From Bacteroidales bacterium (GTDB lineage Bacteria > Bacteroidota > Bacteroidia > Bacteroidales > F082), in NCBI GenBank assembly GCA_017460915.1, contig JAFUAA010000055.1, positions 1-47,719 on the forward strand: 47,719 bases of DNA, in the 5' to 3' direction. The notes beneath the pieces are model-generated. The model worked only from the letters and a program-made list of their open reading frames with translations, had not been told where the DNA came from and ran no database searches. Positions within the stretch are counted from its first letter, which is position 1, and every line of letters starts with the position of its first letter. Position numbers and translations under genes: made by a program. This document shows positions 33,607-42,846 of this stretch, one piece after another.

Positions 33607-34121
33607 AGCAGCGCGAAGGAACTATATTCAACCTGAAGCCCGAGTTGACTCTCGCGATGAAGTTGGCGGCCAGTTTTGCCATCGCCTATTACGGCTTGCT
33701 GCTCATCTACGAAGTGTTTACTTTGGTCTATAGCCGCTATTTCATTGATTCCTATTACTTTAACCAAGACGAAGCTGGAGAAGGCACAAGACAACTTTGG
33801 ATTCAAATCGCGCAACTTGCCTTATCCATCATTTTGGTTTTCAGCCTAATACAAATCTTCAGAAAGAAAGTACACGGCAAAGCCATTTTTGTGCCCGCTT
33901 CGCTGGCACTCATCGTTTTCCAATTTTTGGTTACCGGACCCGTGCCTTTGGTAAAATACATCCTTGAAGTCTTGTTAGTGCTGATTATCGCCCCCATCCG
34001 AGTGAAGAAAAAGCTGAGACTGAAAGATGGAAAACTTCAATTGGAAACCGTTGAACAGACCGAAAACCAACCAACAGAGTCCTCTGTCGAGACAGAGCTA
34101 CCCAAAGAGGCTCAAGCCTAA
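33603..34121 (+). CDS. Small integral membrane protein, coupled to the preceding one
   Basis: A 172-residue protein with about four hydrophobic segments (around residues 20-45, 65-85, 95-115 and 115-130) and a charged C-terminal tail with acidic and Glu/Thr residues. I do not recognise it. The start overlaps the previous stop. Its TAA overlaps the stop of the convergent sufS, so the two ends share three bases. Confidence 0.65.
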   Translation: MKQREGTIFNLKPELTLAMKLAASFAIAYYGLLLIYEVFTLVYSRYFIDSYYFNQDEAGEGTRQLWIQIAQLALSIILVFSLIQIFRKKVHGKAIFVPASLALIVFQFLVTGPVPLVKYILEVLLVLIIAPIRVKKKLRLKDGKLQLETVEQTENQPTESSVETELPKEAQA

Positions 34122-35389
34122 CGCAACATCATCGCGGCTTTTTTCACTGCCTTTACGAAAACATCCACCTCTTCCAAAGTGTTGTAAAGCGCAAACGATG
34201 CCCGCACCGTGCCCGGAATGCCAAAGCGCGTCATCACCGGCTCAGCGCAATGGTGTCCCGTGCGCACTGCCACACCCATCTTGTCGATGATGGTGCCCAA
34301 ATCGTAAGGGTGAATGCCATCGATGATGAAGGAAACCAGTCCGCTACGATGCTCAGCTTCGCCAATGAAACGAATGCCTTCGATTTCGGAAAGCTGTTGG
34401 ATAGCGGATTGCAGTAGTCGGGTTTCGTGCTCCTCAACCGCTTTTCTGTCAAGGCCTTGCAGGAACTGGATAGCCGTTTCCAGGCCGAGCGCTGCACCCA
34501 CATTGGGCGTGCCTGCCTCGAATTTGTATGGCAACACATTGAAAGTGGTCTTCTCGAAACTGACGGTGTCCACCATCTCGCCGCCGAACTGGTAGGGCGG
34601 CAGTTTTTCAAGCCATTCCGCTTTGCCGTACAAACCGCCGATACCCATCGGAGCGTACATCTTATGGCCCGAAAAAACGAAGAAATCGCATTCAAGGTCC
34701 TGGACATCAATGGGATGATGTGCAATGGACTGCGCTCCATCAACGACCACGGGGATGCCGTATTCGTGCGCCATCTTCACCATCTGCTTCACAGGATTGA
34801 TAGTGCCCAAGACATTGGAAATGTGTGCAATAGAAACGATTTGCGGTTGTTCCTGCAACAATTTCTTATATTGCTCCAAGTCCAACACGCCTTTGTCGTC
34901 CATCGGCACGACGAGCAATTGCCCTTTGCGTCGCTGCACCATCTGTTGCCATGGCACGAGGTTAGAGTGATGCTCCATGGCGGTAATCAGCACCTTTATT
35001 CCTGACTGCCGCTTTGCGCCTTTCCCCTTTGAAAGGGGGGGCAAGGGGGATTCAAAACAACCCTCCACGAAATAATGTTCAAAGGAAGTCGCCAACAAAT
35101 TCAGCGACTCAGTTGTCCCCCGCGTGAAAACCACCTCGCGGGCTTCCTTGGCGTGAATGAAATCGGACACCGTCTGACGGGCGTGCTCGTAGGCCTCGGT
35201 CGCCTTTTGGCTCAGGTAATGCACGCCTCGGTGGATGTTACAGTTCTCGTGCAGGTAATAATCCCGTTCCCGATCAATGACGCACAAAGGCTTTTGCGTG
35301 GTGGCGGCATTGTCGAAATAGACCAAAGGCTTGCCATAGACCTGCTGGTCGAGGATGGGGAATTGCTGACGGATTTCGTTGATGTTCAT
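34118..35389 (-). CDS. sufS: Cysteine desulfurase SufS with a repeat-derived insertion
   Basis: A 423-residue PLP enzyme taking sulfur from cysteine for Fe-S assembly. Motifs are intact: IRQQFPILDQQVYGKPLVYFDNAATTQKP, the PLP lysine in FSGHKMYAPMG, the MEHHSNLVPWQ segment and the active-site cysteine in RTGHHCAEP. Relatives are about 405 residues. The excess lies near residues 112-131, where the DNA is a palindromic GC-rich repeat translated as ESPLPPLSKGKGAKRQSG, between the conserved VEG and KVLITAMEHH. The frame is kept, and the position is a surface loop in this fold, so the enzyme may still work. It is the last gene of the suf operon. Confidence 0.9.
   Translation of the reverse strand: MNINEIRQQFPILDQQVYGKPLVYFDNAATTQKPLCVIDRERDYYLHENCNIHRGVHYLSQKATEAYEHARQTVSDFIHAKEAREVVFTRGTTESLNLLATSFEHYFVEGCFESPLPPLSKGKGAKRQSGIKVLITAMEHHSNLVPWQQMVQRRKGQLLVVPMDDKGVLDLEQYKKLLQEQPQIVSIAHISNVLGTINPVKQMVKMAHEYGIPVVVDGAQSIAHHPIDVQDLECDFFVFSGHKMYAPMGIGGLYGKAEWLEKLPPYQFGGEMVDTVSFEKTTFNVLPYKFEAGTPNVGAALGLETAIQFLQGLDRKAVEEHETRLLQSAIQQLSEIEGIRFIGEAEHRSGLVSFIIDGIHPYDLGTIIDKMGVAVRTGHHCAEPVMTRFGIPGTVRASFALYNTLEEVDVFVKAVKKAAMMLR
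34994..35056. repeat. GC-rich palindromic repeat inside sufS
   Basis: CCCCTTT (35024-35030) and AAAGGGG (35032-35038) form a near-perfect palindrome with one centre base, flanked by GCTTTGCGCC on one side and GCAAGGGGGA on the other. The minus-strand GAAAGGCGCAAAGCG matches GGAGGGCGCAAAGCG in the repeat after hisS. Confidence 0.7.
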
Positions 35390-35401
35390 ATTTTCACGTT
35401 T

Positions 35402-35429
35402 GTAGAGACGTAGCGCGCTAGGTCTCTAC
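35402..35429. repeat. Palindrome with core TAGCGCGCTA (copy 4)
   Basis: GTAGAGACG-TAGCGCGCTA-GGTCTCTAC, 28 bp with one mismatch (G35421 for C). It lies in the sufD-sufS gap and would form a hairpin in the operon mRNA. Confidence 0.8.
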
Positions 35430-35432
35430 CAG

Positions 35433-36260
35433 TTAGATTTTCGAATAATCAATATCAAAATCGTATTCCTTCGGGTGGCTGCAACGCAACACGCAATTCT
35501 CACAGCTCGACAATTCGCCGCGCAGACGGCGCTTGATCATGTCGTCGATATGTTCATGCAACATCTCGTTCCCGATGTGGTTGCTGACCTCGGCGGCAAA
35601 GGCGTACATCAACAAAATGCGCGCATTGGCCTTGCTGATGCCGCGCTGGCGCATATAAAACATCGCCTCTTGGTCGAGTTGGCCCGTGGAAGTGCCGTGC
35701 GAGCATTTCACGTCGTCGGCATAAATCTCCAAGAACGGCTGGCTGTTGATTTTGGCCTTCGAGGTCAGGATGATGTTGCTGTTGTTTTGGTGCGCGTCGG
35801 TCTTTTGAGCATGAGGCGCCACATAAACGTGGCCGTTGAAGATGGCCGTGGCCTCATCGTCAAGCACGCCCTTGAATTTCTCGTTGCTGGTGCAATGCGG
35901 CACATTGTGATTCACTTTCATATGATTCTCAACGTGCTGCGTCTTGTCAATGAGATAAAGACCGTAAATCTGCGTGTCAGCACCCTCTCCGTCCAAATCC
36001 ACATAATAGGTGTTGCGGATGTCGCCGCCGTTGAAGGTGATAACCACAATCTTCAGGCGGCTGTCGGCCAGCTGACGAATTTTGAATTCGCGAGTGACAG
36101 AAGCCTCGTTGCTGACATTTTGCAGCACATACAACTCAAGGCTGGCGTTCTCATTAAGGACAATCTCTGACACTTTAGGTTCTGCCGAAAGATGTGCATC
36201 ATCGTCATACTCAATGATTTCGCGGCTTTGGTTGGCGGCTAAGATAAGTTGGTTGTCCAT
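35433..36260 (-). CDS. sufD: SufD, short form
   Basis: Fe-S assembly scaffold protein, partner of SufB and SufC. The start is the ATG at 36258-36260, two bases after the sufC stop. 275 residues is much shorter than the usual 400-440; the N-terminal helical region is missing. The beta-helix core remains: SLELYVLQNVSNEASVTREFKI, VVITFNGGDIRNTYYVDLDGEGADTQIYGLYL, SNEKFKGVLDDEATAIFNGHVYV, and the conserved end KCSHGTSTGQLDQEAMFYMRQRGIS. The tail has CENCVLRC, with three extra cysteines. The region upstream codes sufC, so no missing N-terminus can be there; this is a true short form or an old truncation. Confidence 0.85.
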   Translation of the reverse strand: MDNQLILAANQSREIIEYDDDAHLSAEPKVSEIVLNENASLELYVLQNVSNEASVTREFKIRQLADSRLKIVVITFNGGDIRNTYYVDLDGEGADTQIYGLYLIDKTQHVENHMKVNHNVPHCTSNEKFKGVLDDEATAIFNGHVYVAPHAQKTDAHQNNSNIILTSKAKINSQPFLEIYADDVKCSHGTSTGQLDQEAMFYMRQRGISKANARILLMYAFAAEVSNHIGNEMLHEHIDDMIKRRLRGELSSCENCVLRCSHPKEYDFDIDYSKI

Positions 36261-36262
36261 AA

Positions 36263-37009
36263 TCAAAGTTCCTTAATCCATTCGTAGCCTTTTTCTTCGA
36301 GTTCAAGGGCGAGACTCTTGCCGCCCGTCTTGACGATGCGCCCGTCGTACATCACGTGGACGAAGTCAGGGACAATGTAGTCGAGCAGACGCTGGTAGTG
36401 CGTGATGACCACGAAGGCGTTCTCATTGGTATGCAACTGGTTGACACCGTTGGCCACGATGCGCAGGGCATCGATGTCGAGTCCCGAGTCGGTCTCGTCG
36501 AGGATGGCGAGGCTGGGTTCGAGCATGGCCATCTGGAAAATCTCGTTTTTCTTCTTCTCACCGCCGCTGTAGCCCACGTTGACAAAGCGGTTTTGTAGCT
36601 TCTCCGTGATTTCCACCATCGCCTGCTTCTCCTTCATCAGTTTCATGAAATCGACGGTACTCATCGGCGGCAGACCTTGGTATTCGCGTTTCGAATTGAC
36701 GGCAGTGCGCATGAAGTTCTGGATGCTCACGCCCGGAATCTCAACGGGATACTGGAAACTCAGGAAGATGCCTTCGTTGGCGCGGTCTTCAGGCGACATG
36801 CCGACGATGTTCTTGCCCTTGTACCAGATTTCGCCTTCGGTGATTTCGTAGCCTTCGCGCCCCGTGACGGCAGCAGCCAGCGTACTTTTTCCGGTTCCGT
36901 TGGGTCCCATGATGGCGTGGATTTCGCCTTCATTCACGCCCAGATTCAATCCTTTCAGGATTTCCTTGCCTCCGATGGAGACATGTAGATTTTTGATATT
37001 CAGTAACAT
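36263..37009 (-). CDS. sufC: Fe-S assembly ATPase SufC
   Basis: A 248-residue ABC-type ATPase. Walker A GPNGTGKSTLAAAV is near residue 34, the signature YSGGEKKKNEIFQM near 152, and Walker B LAILDETDSGLDIDAL near 170. SufC binds SufB and SufD and drives the conformational change for cluster assembly. The glycosyltransferase gene lies between sufB and sufC. Its stop is two bases before the sufD start. Confidence 0.95.
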   Translation of the reverse strand: MLLNIKNLHVSIGGKEILKGLNLGVNEGEIHAIMGPNGTGKSTLAAAVTGREGYEITEGEIWYKGKNIVGMSPEDRANEGIFLSFQYPVEIPGVSIQNFMRTAVNSKREYQGLPPMSTVDFMKLMKEKQAMVEITEKLQNRFVNVGYSGGEKKKNEIFQMAMLEPSLAILDETDSGLDIDALRIVANGVNQLHTNENAFVVITHYQRLLDYIVPDFVHVMYDGRIVKTGGKSLALELEEKGYEWIKEL

Positions 37010-37038
37010 ATTTTATCAATTGATAGTTTTTCAGTTGT

Positions 37039-38352
37039 TCAGTTTTCAGTTGGACATAGGCTGATTTTGCCATAGCGCATGAAATAAGCGTGTTCTGCCC
37101 AATTTGTGTATTCTTCAGGTGAAATGTCGATAATGGTTTTGCCGTCCGCTTCCGCAATTCGTTTCTTCACGTCCTCAATCAGTGCTTCATCACGGCCATA
37201 TTTCCCGATGCGACACACATTCAACACAATGCCAACCAACAAGAGGGCAATTGACCCTATCAGTCGCCCTTTCCTATGTTTTTCGCTGACATTCAGCAAG
37301 ATTGCATTGGCCATCGCTAACGAAAGATGCCCAAAAGCCAAGGCAAAAAACGGCAAGGCTGTCAGCATGTAGAAGTCGCGCTGCTTCACGCTCAACATGA
37401 TAGGCAACACACCACAAAGCCCCAAAATGAGAAAGACGAAAAACCATTTCCTGTCGGGCGAGAACTCAAACACTTTGATGTAGTCGGTTTTCATCACCTT
37501 TCGCAGCAACAACAAGCCAATCACAATAATTATAGGAACGACACATTGCAACAACAACTGGAAAACGATGTAAAACCGCGTGCCAACAGTAGGTTCATGC
37601 AATCCGCCGCCAATGACTTGCAAATTGAAATAGTCTTTCAAATAGGGCAATGATGCTGGAAAAACCAAGAACATCACTCCCGCAAGCACAGCCAGCGCGA
37701 CCATTAATAATGAGGTGTCAACTGGCCCTTGAATCCAATGGCGCTTGTCATCGAAAATGCAATAGACGATGGGGAAAACCAACGGGAACAGACCCGTGAA
37801 CCCTTTTGAGAGAGATGCACACAGCAACGGAAGAGCCGACAAAAACAACACAACCTTTTTATTACTTTGATAACTGATTATCAGCAGATATACCGTCAAC
37901 AGGACAAACACCGTCATGGTGTTTTCAAGCAGGTTGTTGGTGGCGCTCCAAGCAGTCAACGGCATGGCCATCCAAAACAGCAACGGCAACCAAGCTTGGT
38001 TCGGGCGGTTGGTCGTGCGCTTCCAAATCGCGGCAATGAGCCATCCGCAAATGATAAAGGTAAGCACAGAATAAAGCCGTTCCACAAAGAGATGGTCGCC
38101 CAAAGCTTTGAACATCAAGGCTTCCAAGCCTAAAGCCAAAGGCGGATGTTGCCGGAACTCGGGATAGAGCGTCTGGGTATAAAAAGGATTCCAAAACGCG
38201 CCCTGCCCCTCCGCCATGTTGCGCGAAATGGAGGCATAAGTCACGCCGTCAACGAACATACCTTCCGACAACAAACTGTCGCTCAACAGGATTAAGGCAA
38301 TCCCGATGAGGAGCAACCAGAAAGGGGTGTTATTTTGACGGGGATAGGTCAT
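37039..38352 (-). CDS. GT39-type membrane glycosyltransferase inside the suf operon
   Basis: A 437-residue protein with about nine hydrophobic segments. The N-terminus has the GT-C/dolichyl-phosphate-mannose transferase layout: a first helix ([15 protein letters not shown]), then the loop with [20 protein letters not shown] carrying the acidic residue, [20 protein letters not shown], and [10 protein letters not shown]. The lipid-linked sugar donor and acceptor are unknown. The start overlaps the sufB stop (ATGA), and sufC begins 29 bases after it ends. It is therefore cotranscribed with suf genes, an odd partner. A second GT39-type gene is at 41176-42846. Confidence 0.75.
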   Translation of the reverse strand: MTYPRQNNTPFWLLLIGIALILLSDSLLSEGMFVDGVTYASISRNMAEGQGAFWNPFYTQTLYPEFRQHPPLALGLEALMFKALGDHLFVERLYSVLTFIICGWLIAAIWKRTTNRPNQAWLPLLFWMAMPLTAWSATNNLLENTMTVFVLLTVYLLIISYQSNKKVVLFLSALPLLCASLSKGFTGLFPLVFPIVYCIFDDKRHWIQGPVDTSLLMVALAVLAGVMFLVFPASLPYLKDYFNLQVIGGGLHEPTVGTRFYIVFQLLLQCVVPIIIVIGLLLLRKVMKTDYIKVFEFSPDRKWFFVFLILGLCGVLPIMLSVKQRDFYMLTALPFFALAFGHLSLAMANAILLNVSEKHRKGRLIGSIALLLVGIVLNVCRIGKYGRDEALIEDVKKRIAEADGKTIIDISPEEYTNWAEHAYFMRYGKISLCPTEN

Positions 38353-39800
38353 CCAACGCTGCCTTCAAGGGTAATCGACAATAATTTCTGTGCCTCCACC
38401 GCGAATTCCATCGGCAGTTTGTTCAGCACGTCCTTGGCATAGCCATTGACAATCAATCCGATGGCCTTTTCCGTCGGGATGCCGCGTTGCTGGCAGTAGA
38501 ACAGTTGGTCCTCAGAGATTTTCGATGTCGTGGCCTCGTGTTCGAGGATGCTCGACTCGTTACCGCACTCGACGTAAGGCCAAGTGTGCGCGCCACATTG
38601 GTCGCCTAACAATAAGGAGTCGCATTGCGAATAATTACGGGCATTTTCGGCTCTCGGGACGACCTTCACCAAACCGCGATAGCCGTTTTGGCTGTGGCCA
38701 GCGGAGATACCCTTGGAGATGATAGTGCTACGGGTGTTTTTGCCCAAGTGAATCATCTTCGTGCCCGTGTCGGCCTGTTGGTAGTTGTTGGTCACGGCGA
38801 CGGAATAGAACTCGCCCACCGAATTGTCGCCCATCAGCACGCAGCCAGGGTATTTCCACGTGATGGCCGAGCCCGTCTCGACTTGCGTCCAAGAGATTTT
38901 GGAGCGGTCGCCACGACAAAGTCCTCGCTTAGTGACGAGGTTATACACGCCTCCTTTGCCATCCTTATCGCCTGGATACCAGTTCTGTACAGTGGAATAC
39001 TTCACCTCGGCATCCGTCTCGGCAATGATTTCGACGATGGCGGCATGAAGTTGGTTTTCATCGCGTTGCGGCGCAGTGCAGCCTTCCATGTAGCTCACGT
39101 AGGCGCCTTCGTCGGCCACAATCAGCGTGCGCTCAAACTGGCCTGTGTTGGCCGCATTGATGCGGAAATAGGTAGAGAGTTCCAGCGGACAACGCACGCC
39201 CTTCGGGATGTAGCAGAACGAGCCGTCGCTGAAGACCGCCGAGTTCAAAGCTGCGAAGAAGTTATCGGTGTAGGGCACCACCGTACCAAGGTATTTCTTC
39301 ACCAAGTCAGGGTGCTGCTTGACCGCCTCGCTGAACGACATGAAGATGACACCATGCTTGGAGAGCGTCTCTTGGAAGGTCGTCTTCACCGAGGTCGAGT
39401 CCATCACGGCATCGACGGCCACGCCCGAAAGTTTCTTCTGCTCGTCTAAGGATATACCGAGCTTGTCGAAAGTGGCCAAAAGCTCGGGGTCGACTTCGTC
39501 GAGGCTTTGTTTTTCTTGGCGTTTGCGCGGTGCGGCGTAATAGATAATGTCCTGATAGTCAATCTCGGGAATGTCGAGATGTGCCCAAGTGGGTTGCTTC
39601 AGGGTTTGCCAGTGGCGGAATGCCTTCAGGCGGAATTCAAGCAGCCATTCTGGTTCCTCTTTCTTCCTGGAAATCAGGCGGATGATGTCCTCATTGATGC
39701 CTTTCGGCGCAAAATCGGTCTCAATGTCGGTCACGAAACCATATTCATATTCCTTGTTCGTGACTTCGCTGATGATATTTTCGTTCGGATTTTGATCCAT
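38349..39800 (-). CDS. sufB: Fe-S assembly scaffold SufB
   Basis: A 483-residue scaffold, the usual length. Signature segments include [49 protein letters not shown], and [37 protein letters not shown]. The conserved cysteine region is complete ([19 protein letters not shown]). It is the first gene of the minus-strand operon, with the promoter box just upstream at 39837-39844. Confidence 0.95.
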   Translation of the reverse strand: MDQNPNENIISEVTNKEYEYGFVTDIETDFAPKGINEDIIRLISRKKEEPEWLLEFRLKAFRHWQTLKQPTWAHLDIPEIDYQDIIYYAAPRKRQEKQSLDEVDPELLATFDKLGISLDEQKKLSGVAVDAVMDSTSVKTTFQETLSKHGVIFMSFSEAVKQHPDLVKKYLGTVVPYTDNFFAALNSAVFSDGSFCYIPKGVRCPLELSTYFRINAANTGQFERTLIVADEGAYVSYMEGCTAPQRDENQLHAAIVEIIAETDAEVKYSTVQNWYPGDKDGKGGVYNLVTKRGLCRGDRSKISWTQVETGSAITWKYPGCVLMGDNSVGEFYSVAVTNNYQQADTGTKMIHLGKNTRSTIISKGISAGHSQNGYRGLVKVVPRAENARNYSQCDSLLLGDQCGAHTWPYVECGNESSILEHEATTSKISEDQLFYCQQRGIPTEKAIGLIVNGYAKDVLNKLPMEFAVEAQKLLSITLEGSVG

Positions 39801-39836
39801 TTTATCGTTATTAAGAATGATTTCAAATTAGGCCGC

Positions 39837-39844
39837 AAAGATAA
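39837..39844 (-). promoter_or_regulatory. -7 promoter box of the suf operon
   Basis: On the minus strand TATCTTTG fits TAnnTTTG, 37 bases before the sufB start. No good -33 element. No IscR/SufR-type binding site was recognised. Confidence 0.5.
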
Positions 39845-39895
39845 GGTTTTATTGTTATGAAACGTGTCTCATTTGGTACAAAATTACGTTTTTTT

Positions 39896-39926
39896 CTTGG
39901 GCATTCCATTTTTTGCGTTAGTTTTG
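39896..39926 (+). promoter_or_regulatory. Promoter of the PHP/GT39 gene pair
   Basis: CTTG (39896-39899), a 19-base spacer and TAGTTTTG (39919-39926) form a near-complete Bacteroidetes promoter, 18 bases before the ATG at 39945. It is divergent from the suf promoter. Confidence 0.55.
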
Positions 39927-39944
39927 CAGTCAAAATCAGCTTCT

Positions 39945-41186
39945 ATGCGCAAAGGCAATCCACATAAAGGTTTCTGGTTCTATTTCGGCAGAGTGACGGC
40001 CACTATTGGCATCCTGCTGTTACTGATCATTTTGGCCATTTATCTCACCGTCCCCACCTACAGTTTCAAGGAGCCGCGACCTTTTGAGGGCGAATATCTC
40101 TACAACCCCTATCAGGACATGAGCCCCGACCAGTGGAAAAAATACCACTTCCATTGCCACTCGCGCAAATATTTCGGCCTGACCAACGGGCGCAAGAGCA
40201 AGGAGGCGACCATTGACAGCGTATATCAAGTTTTGGGATACGACCATTACGGCATTTCCGACTATATGGGCATCAACAAACATAGTTCAGACAGAGAAGG
40301 CTATATTCCCGCCTACGAACACGGCTATGGTCTCATTCGCAAGACGCACCAAATCTGCATCGGGGCCAAGTCGGTGTACCGCATCGACTATCCTTTCATG
40401 CAAAACCTCAACATGAAACAGCACATGCTCAACAAGTTGGGCGAACGAAGCCGCTTCGTGATGCCCGCCCATGCCTCGTTTACCAAAGGCTACAAAGTGA
40501 GCGACATGAAATACTTGAGCAATTATCGCTTGATTGAAGTCGTCAATCCCTACGGCAACGCTTTGGAGCACTGGGATGTAGCCTTATCTAACGGGCATCG
40601 GATTTATGCCCTCGGCGATGACGACACGCACGACATTACCAACGTTCGCGAGGTGTGCCGCAACATGACCATGGTCAACACGCCCGACCTCAATCCCAAA
40701 CATGTCTATGATGCTTTGGACAATGGCTTGTGCTATGCCGTAGAATTCGACAACTGGTATCATCATCCAATGACTTTGTCGGAAAAGGCCGAACAAGTCC
40801 ATTCCCTGCCTTATCTGACCCGTGCCGAGTTGGTTGACGACACGTTATTCATCGAGACTTCTGCCGAAAAAATGCAGGAAGTGAAGTTCATCGGGCAAAA
40901 CGGAAAGGTATTGAAAACAGAAGAAAACGTAGCGCAGGCCTATTATGTCATCCAACCGAAAGACCCATATGTCAGGACCGAAATCAACGTCAACGGATTG
41001 CAGCATTTTTATCTCAATCCCGTCACACGCCATCCCACTTCGATTGTCATGGATCGCCGCTTAGACCAAATCAATTGGTCGCAAACCATTCTCTACTGGG
41101 TGGTTTATGCAGTGGCTTTAGCGGCCTTTGCATGGTATCTTTTCAAGAAAAAGGAAGAAAAGAAAAGCCAAGGCAATGCAGATTAA
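39945..41186 (+). CDS. Membrane-anchored PHP-domain protein
   Basis: A 413-residue protein. The start at MRKGNPHKGF gives an N-terminal membrane anchor (about residues 18-40) and a second one near the C-terminus (about 385-405), followed by a basic tail. Between them lies a PHP-superfamily fold: the metal-binding HFHCHSRKYFG, YDHYGISDYMGIN, then a late ALGDDDTHD. The PHP domain is likely a phosphatase or phosphodiesterase with metals; its substrate is unknown. Its last 11 bases overlap the start of the glycosyltransferase gene, so the two are coupled and may act on the same cell-envelope substrate. Confidence 0.75.
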   Translation: MRKGNPHKGFWFYFGRVTATIGILLLLIILAIYLTVPTYSFKEPRPFEGEYLYNPYQDMSPDQWKKYHFHCHSRKYFGLTNGRKSKEATIDSVYQVLGYDHYGISDYMGINKHSSDREGYIPAYEHGYGLIRKTHQICIGAKSVYRIDYPFMQNLNMKQHMLNKLGERSRFVMPAHASFTKGYKVSDMKYLSNYRLIEVVNPYGNALEHWDVALSNGHRIYALGDDDTHDITNVREVCRNMTMVNTPDLNPKHVYDALDNGLCYAVEFDNWYHHPMTLSEKAEQVHSLPYLTRAELVDDTLFIETSAEKMQEVKFIGQNGKVLKTEENVAQAYYVIQPKDPYVRTEINVNGLQHFYLNPVTRHPTSIVMDRRLDQINWSQTILYWVVYAVALAAFAWYLFKKKEEKKSQGNAD

Positions 41187-42846
41187 AGAGCAAAATATCA
41201 ACAAGATACTGACTTGGCTTTTGGTCATTAGCGCCATTGTTCGGGGCTTTTTGGCTGCATGGATGGAGTTTGGCAACGACGAGGTGTATTATTGGGCCTA
41301 CGCCCTTTATCCCGATTGGAGCCACTTCGACCATCCGCCCATTGTGGGTTGGGTAATCCAATTTTTCAGCCTCAACCTGTTGTTTGACAGTGAGTTTTTC
41401 ATCCGATTGGCCTCGGTAGTCTTGATGACGGCCAACACCTGTATTATATACCGCATTGGCAAAGACACTAAGGATGCGCGAACCGGACTCTACGCTGCCC
41501 TACTCTACACCGCCTCGATTTATGCCTTTGTTATCACGGGCATTTTCATCATGCCCGACACGCCGCTGATGCTGTTTTGGCTCTTGGCCTTCTGGATGGC
41601 GGTTAAATGTTTCCATGGATCGCCACGCTCCGCCCGCAATGACTTTGACACTGCGCCTTGCGTCATTGCGAGGAGCGAAGCCATCCAGATTGAAAAGCCC
41701 AAAGAACAGATGTATTTGATTCTTTTCGGTCTATTTGCAGGATTAGCCATGCTTTCCAAATATTCAGGCATTTTCCTTTGGGTAGGACTGATGCTTTACA
41801 TATTGATTTTCAACAGAATGCAATTGAAAAATCCCTATTTGTACCTCTCCTTACTGATTTCTTTCATTTGCTGCATTCCCATCCTGTATTGGAATTTTCA
41901 AAACGACTTCATCAGTTTCCGTTTCCATGGCGAACGCGTGGGTCTGTTCGGGAAGCCCAATTTCGGCATGTTCGGGACTGAATTGGCCGGCGAGTTTCTT
42001 TACAACAACCCTGTGAATTTCATCCTGGCCATCATTGCAATCGTTGCTGCGTTCAAGAAAAAAATCCGTGTCAAGAAGCCCGTTGTCAGGCTGATGCTGT
42101 GCATCGCCTTGCCATTGATTGTCGTCTTTCTCTTTTTCTCGTTGACCCATCCCACCTTGCCGCATTGGAATTCCCCTGCCTACGTCTTGGCTATCCTATT
42201 GTCAGCCAGTTACCTGCGCGAAAAACACTTCCATTCCGAGAAACTGCCCAAATCCATCATTGCAGCTTTGGGCGTGTTACTATTGACCCTTGTCGTTGGC
42301 GTCGCCGAAATCAAGACGGGCTTCATCCCTTTGGACAAACACACTGAGCCAGAGCAACTTGGACGCGATGACTTCACGCTCGACATGTACGGTTGGCGGC
42401 AGTTGGGCGAAAAATTCGCCGTGTTCCGTGAGCAGCAAATCGCCGAAGGCGTGATGAGCGAAGAAGACGGCATCGTGGCCAACCAATGGTTCCCCTTAGC
42501 CAACTTGGATTATTACGTGGCCCGTCCTTTAGGAATGCGTGTGATGGGCTTGGGCTGGCCTGAACAACTGCACAAATACCTGTGGATCAATGACGAGCGC
42601 GGAGGCTTCCACCTTGGGGAAAACTACTGGTTCCTCACCGACAGCCGCTACCTGAAAGACCCCCAAACCACTTACCAATGGTATTTCAAGGAAATTGAGC
42701 TTGTGGGCGTAATTGAAATTGAGCGTTGTGGCAAACACGCCAAGAATTTCTTCGTTTACATCTGCAAAAGCCTGATGGACCAACCACCTACTTTACAGGA
42801 CTTCATGACCGCTTCCGACGAAACAGCGTCAACGAACCATCCGTAG
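41176..42846 (+). CDS. GT39/ArnT-like glycosyltransferase with a repeat-derived insertion
   Basis: A 556-residue membrane protein. It has the family's first-loop sequence (EFGNDEVYYWAYALYPDWSHFDHPPIVGWVIQFF) with the acidic residues after helix one, and about eleven hydrophobic helices. The central stretch 'KCFHGSPRSARNDFDTAPCV...IARSEAIQ' (about residues 146-172) is not like the family; it comes from an inverted repeat at 41617-41686. Flanking parts, FWLLAFWMAVK and FGLFAGLAMLSKYSG, are normal. The frame is retained. The 3' end overlaps that of the convergent DUF2079 gene by 44 bases. Substrates are unknown but are usually polyprenyl-phosphate sugars. Confidence 0.85.
   Translation: MQIKEQNINKILTWLLVISAIVRGFLAAWMEFGNDEVYYWAYALYPDWSHFDHPPIVGWVIQFFSLNLLFDSEFFIRLASVVLMTANTCIIYRIGKDTKDARTGLYAALLYTASIYAFVITGIFIMPDTPLMLFWLLAFWMAVKCFHGSPRSARNDFDTAPCVIARSEAIQIEKPKEQMYLILFGLFAGLAMLSKYSGIFLWVGLMLYILIFNRMQLKNPYLYLSLLISFICCIPILYWNFQNDFISFRFHGERVGLFGKPNFGMFGTELAGEFLYNNPVNFILAIIAIVAAFKKKIRVKKPVVRLMLCIALPLIVVFLFFSLTHPTLPHWNSPAYVLAILLSASYLREKHFHSEKLPKSIIAALGVLLLTLVVGVAEIKTGFIPLDKHTEPEQLGRDDFTLDMYGWRQLGEKFAVFREQQIAEGVMSEEDGIVANQWFPLANLDYYVARPLGMRVMGLGWPEQLHKYLWINDERGGFHLGENYWFLTDSRYLKDPQTTYQWYFKEIELVGVIEIERCGKHAKNFFVYICKSLMDQPPTLQDFMTASDETASTNHP
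41617..41686. repeat. Inverted repeat inside the GT39-type gene
   Basis: Left arm 41617-41643 (starts GGATCGCC, ends CGCAATGAC) and right arm 41662-41686 (GTCATTGCG ... GCCATCC) are imperfect reverse complements around an 18-base loop. The right arm carries the motif GTCATTGCGAGGAGCGAAG, a widespread intergenic repeat type, here read as VIARSEAIQ. Confidence 0.8.
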
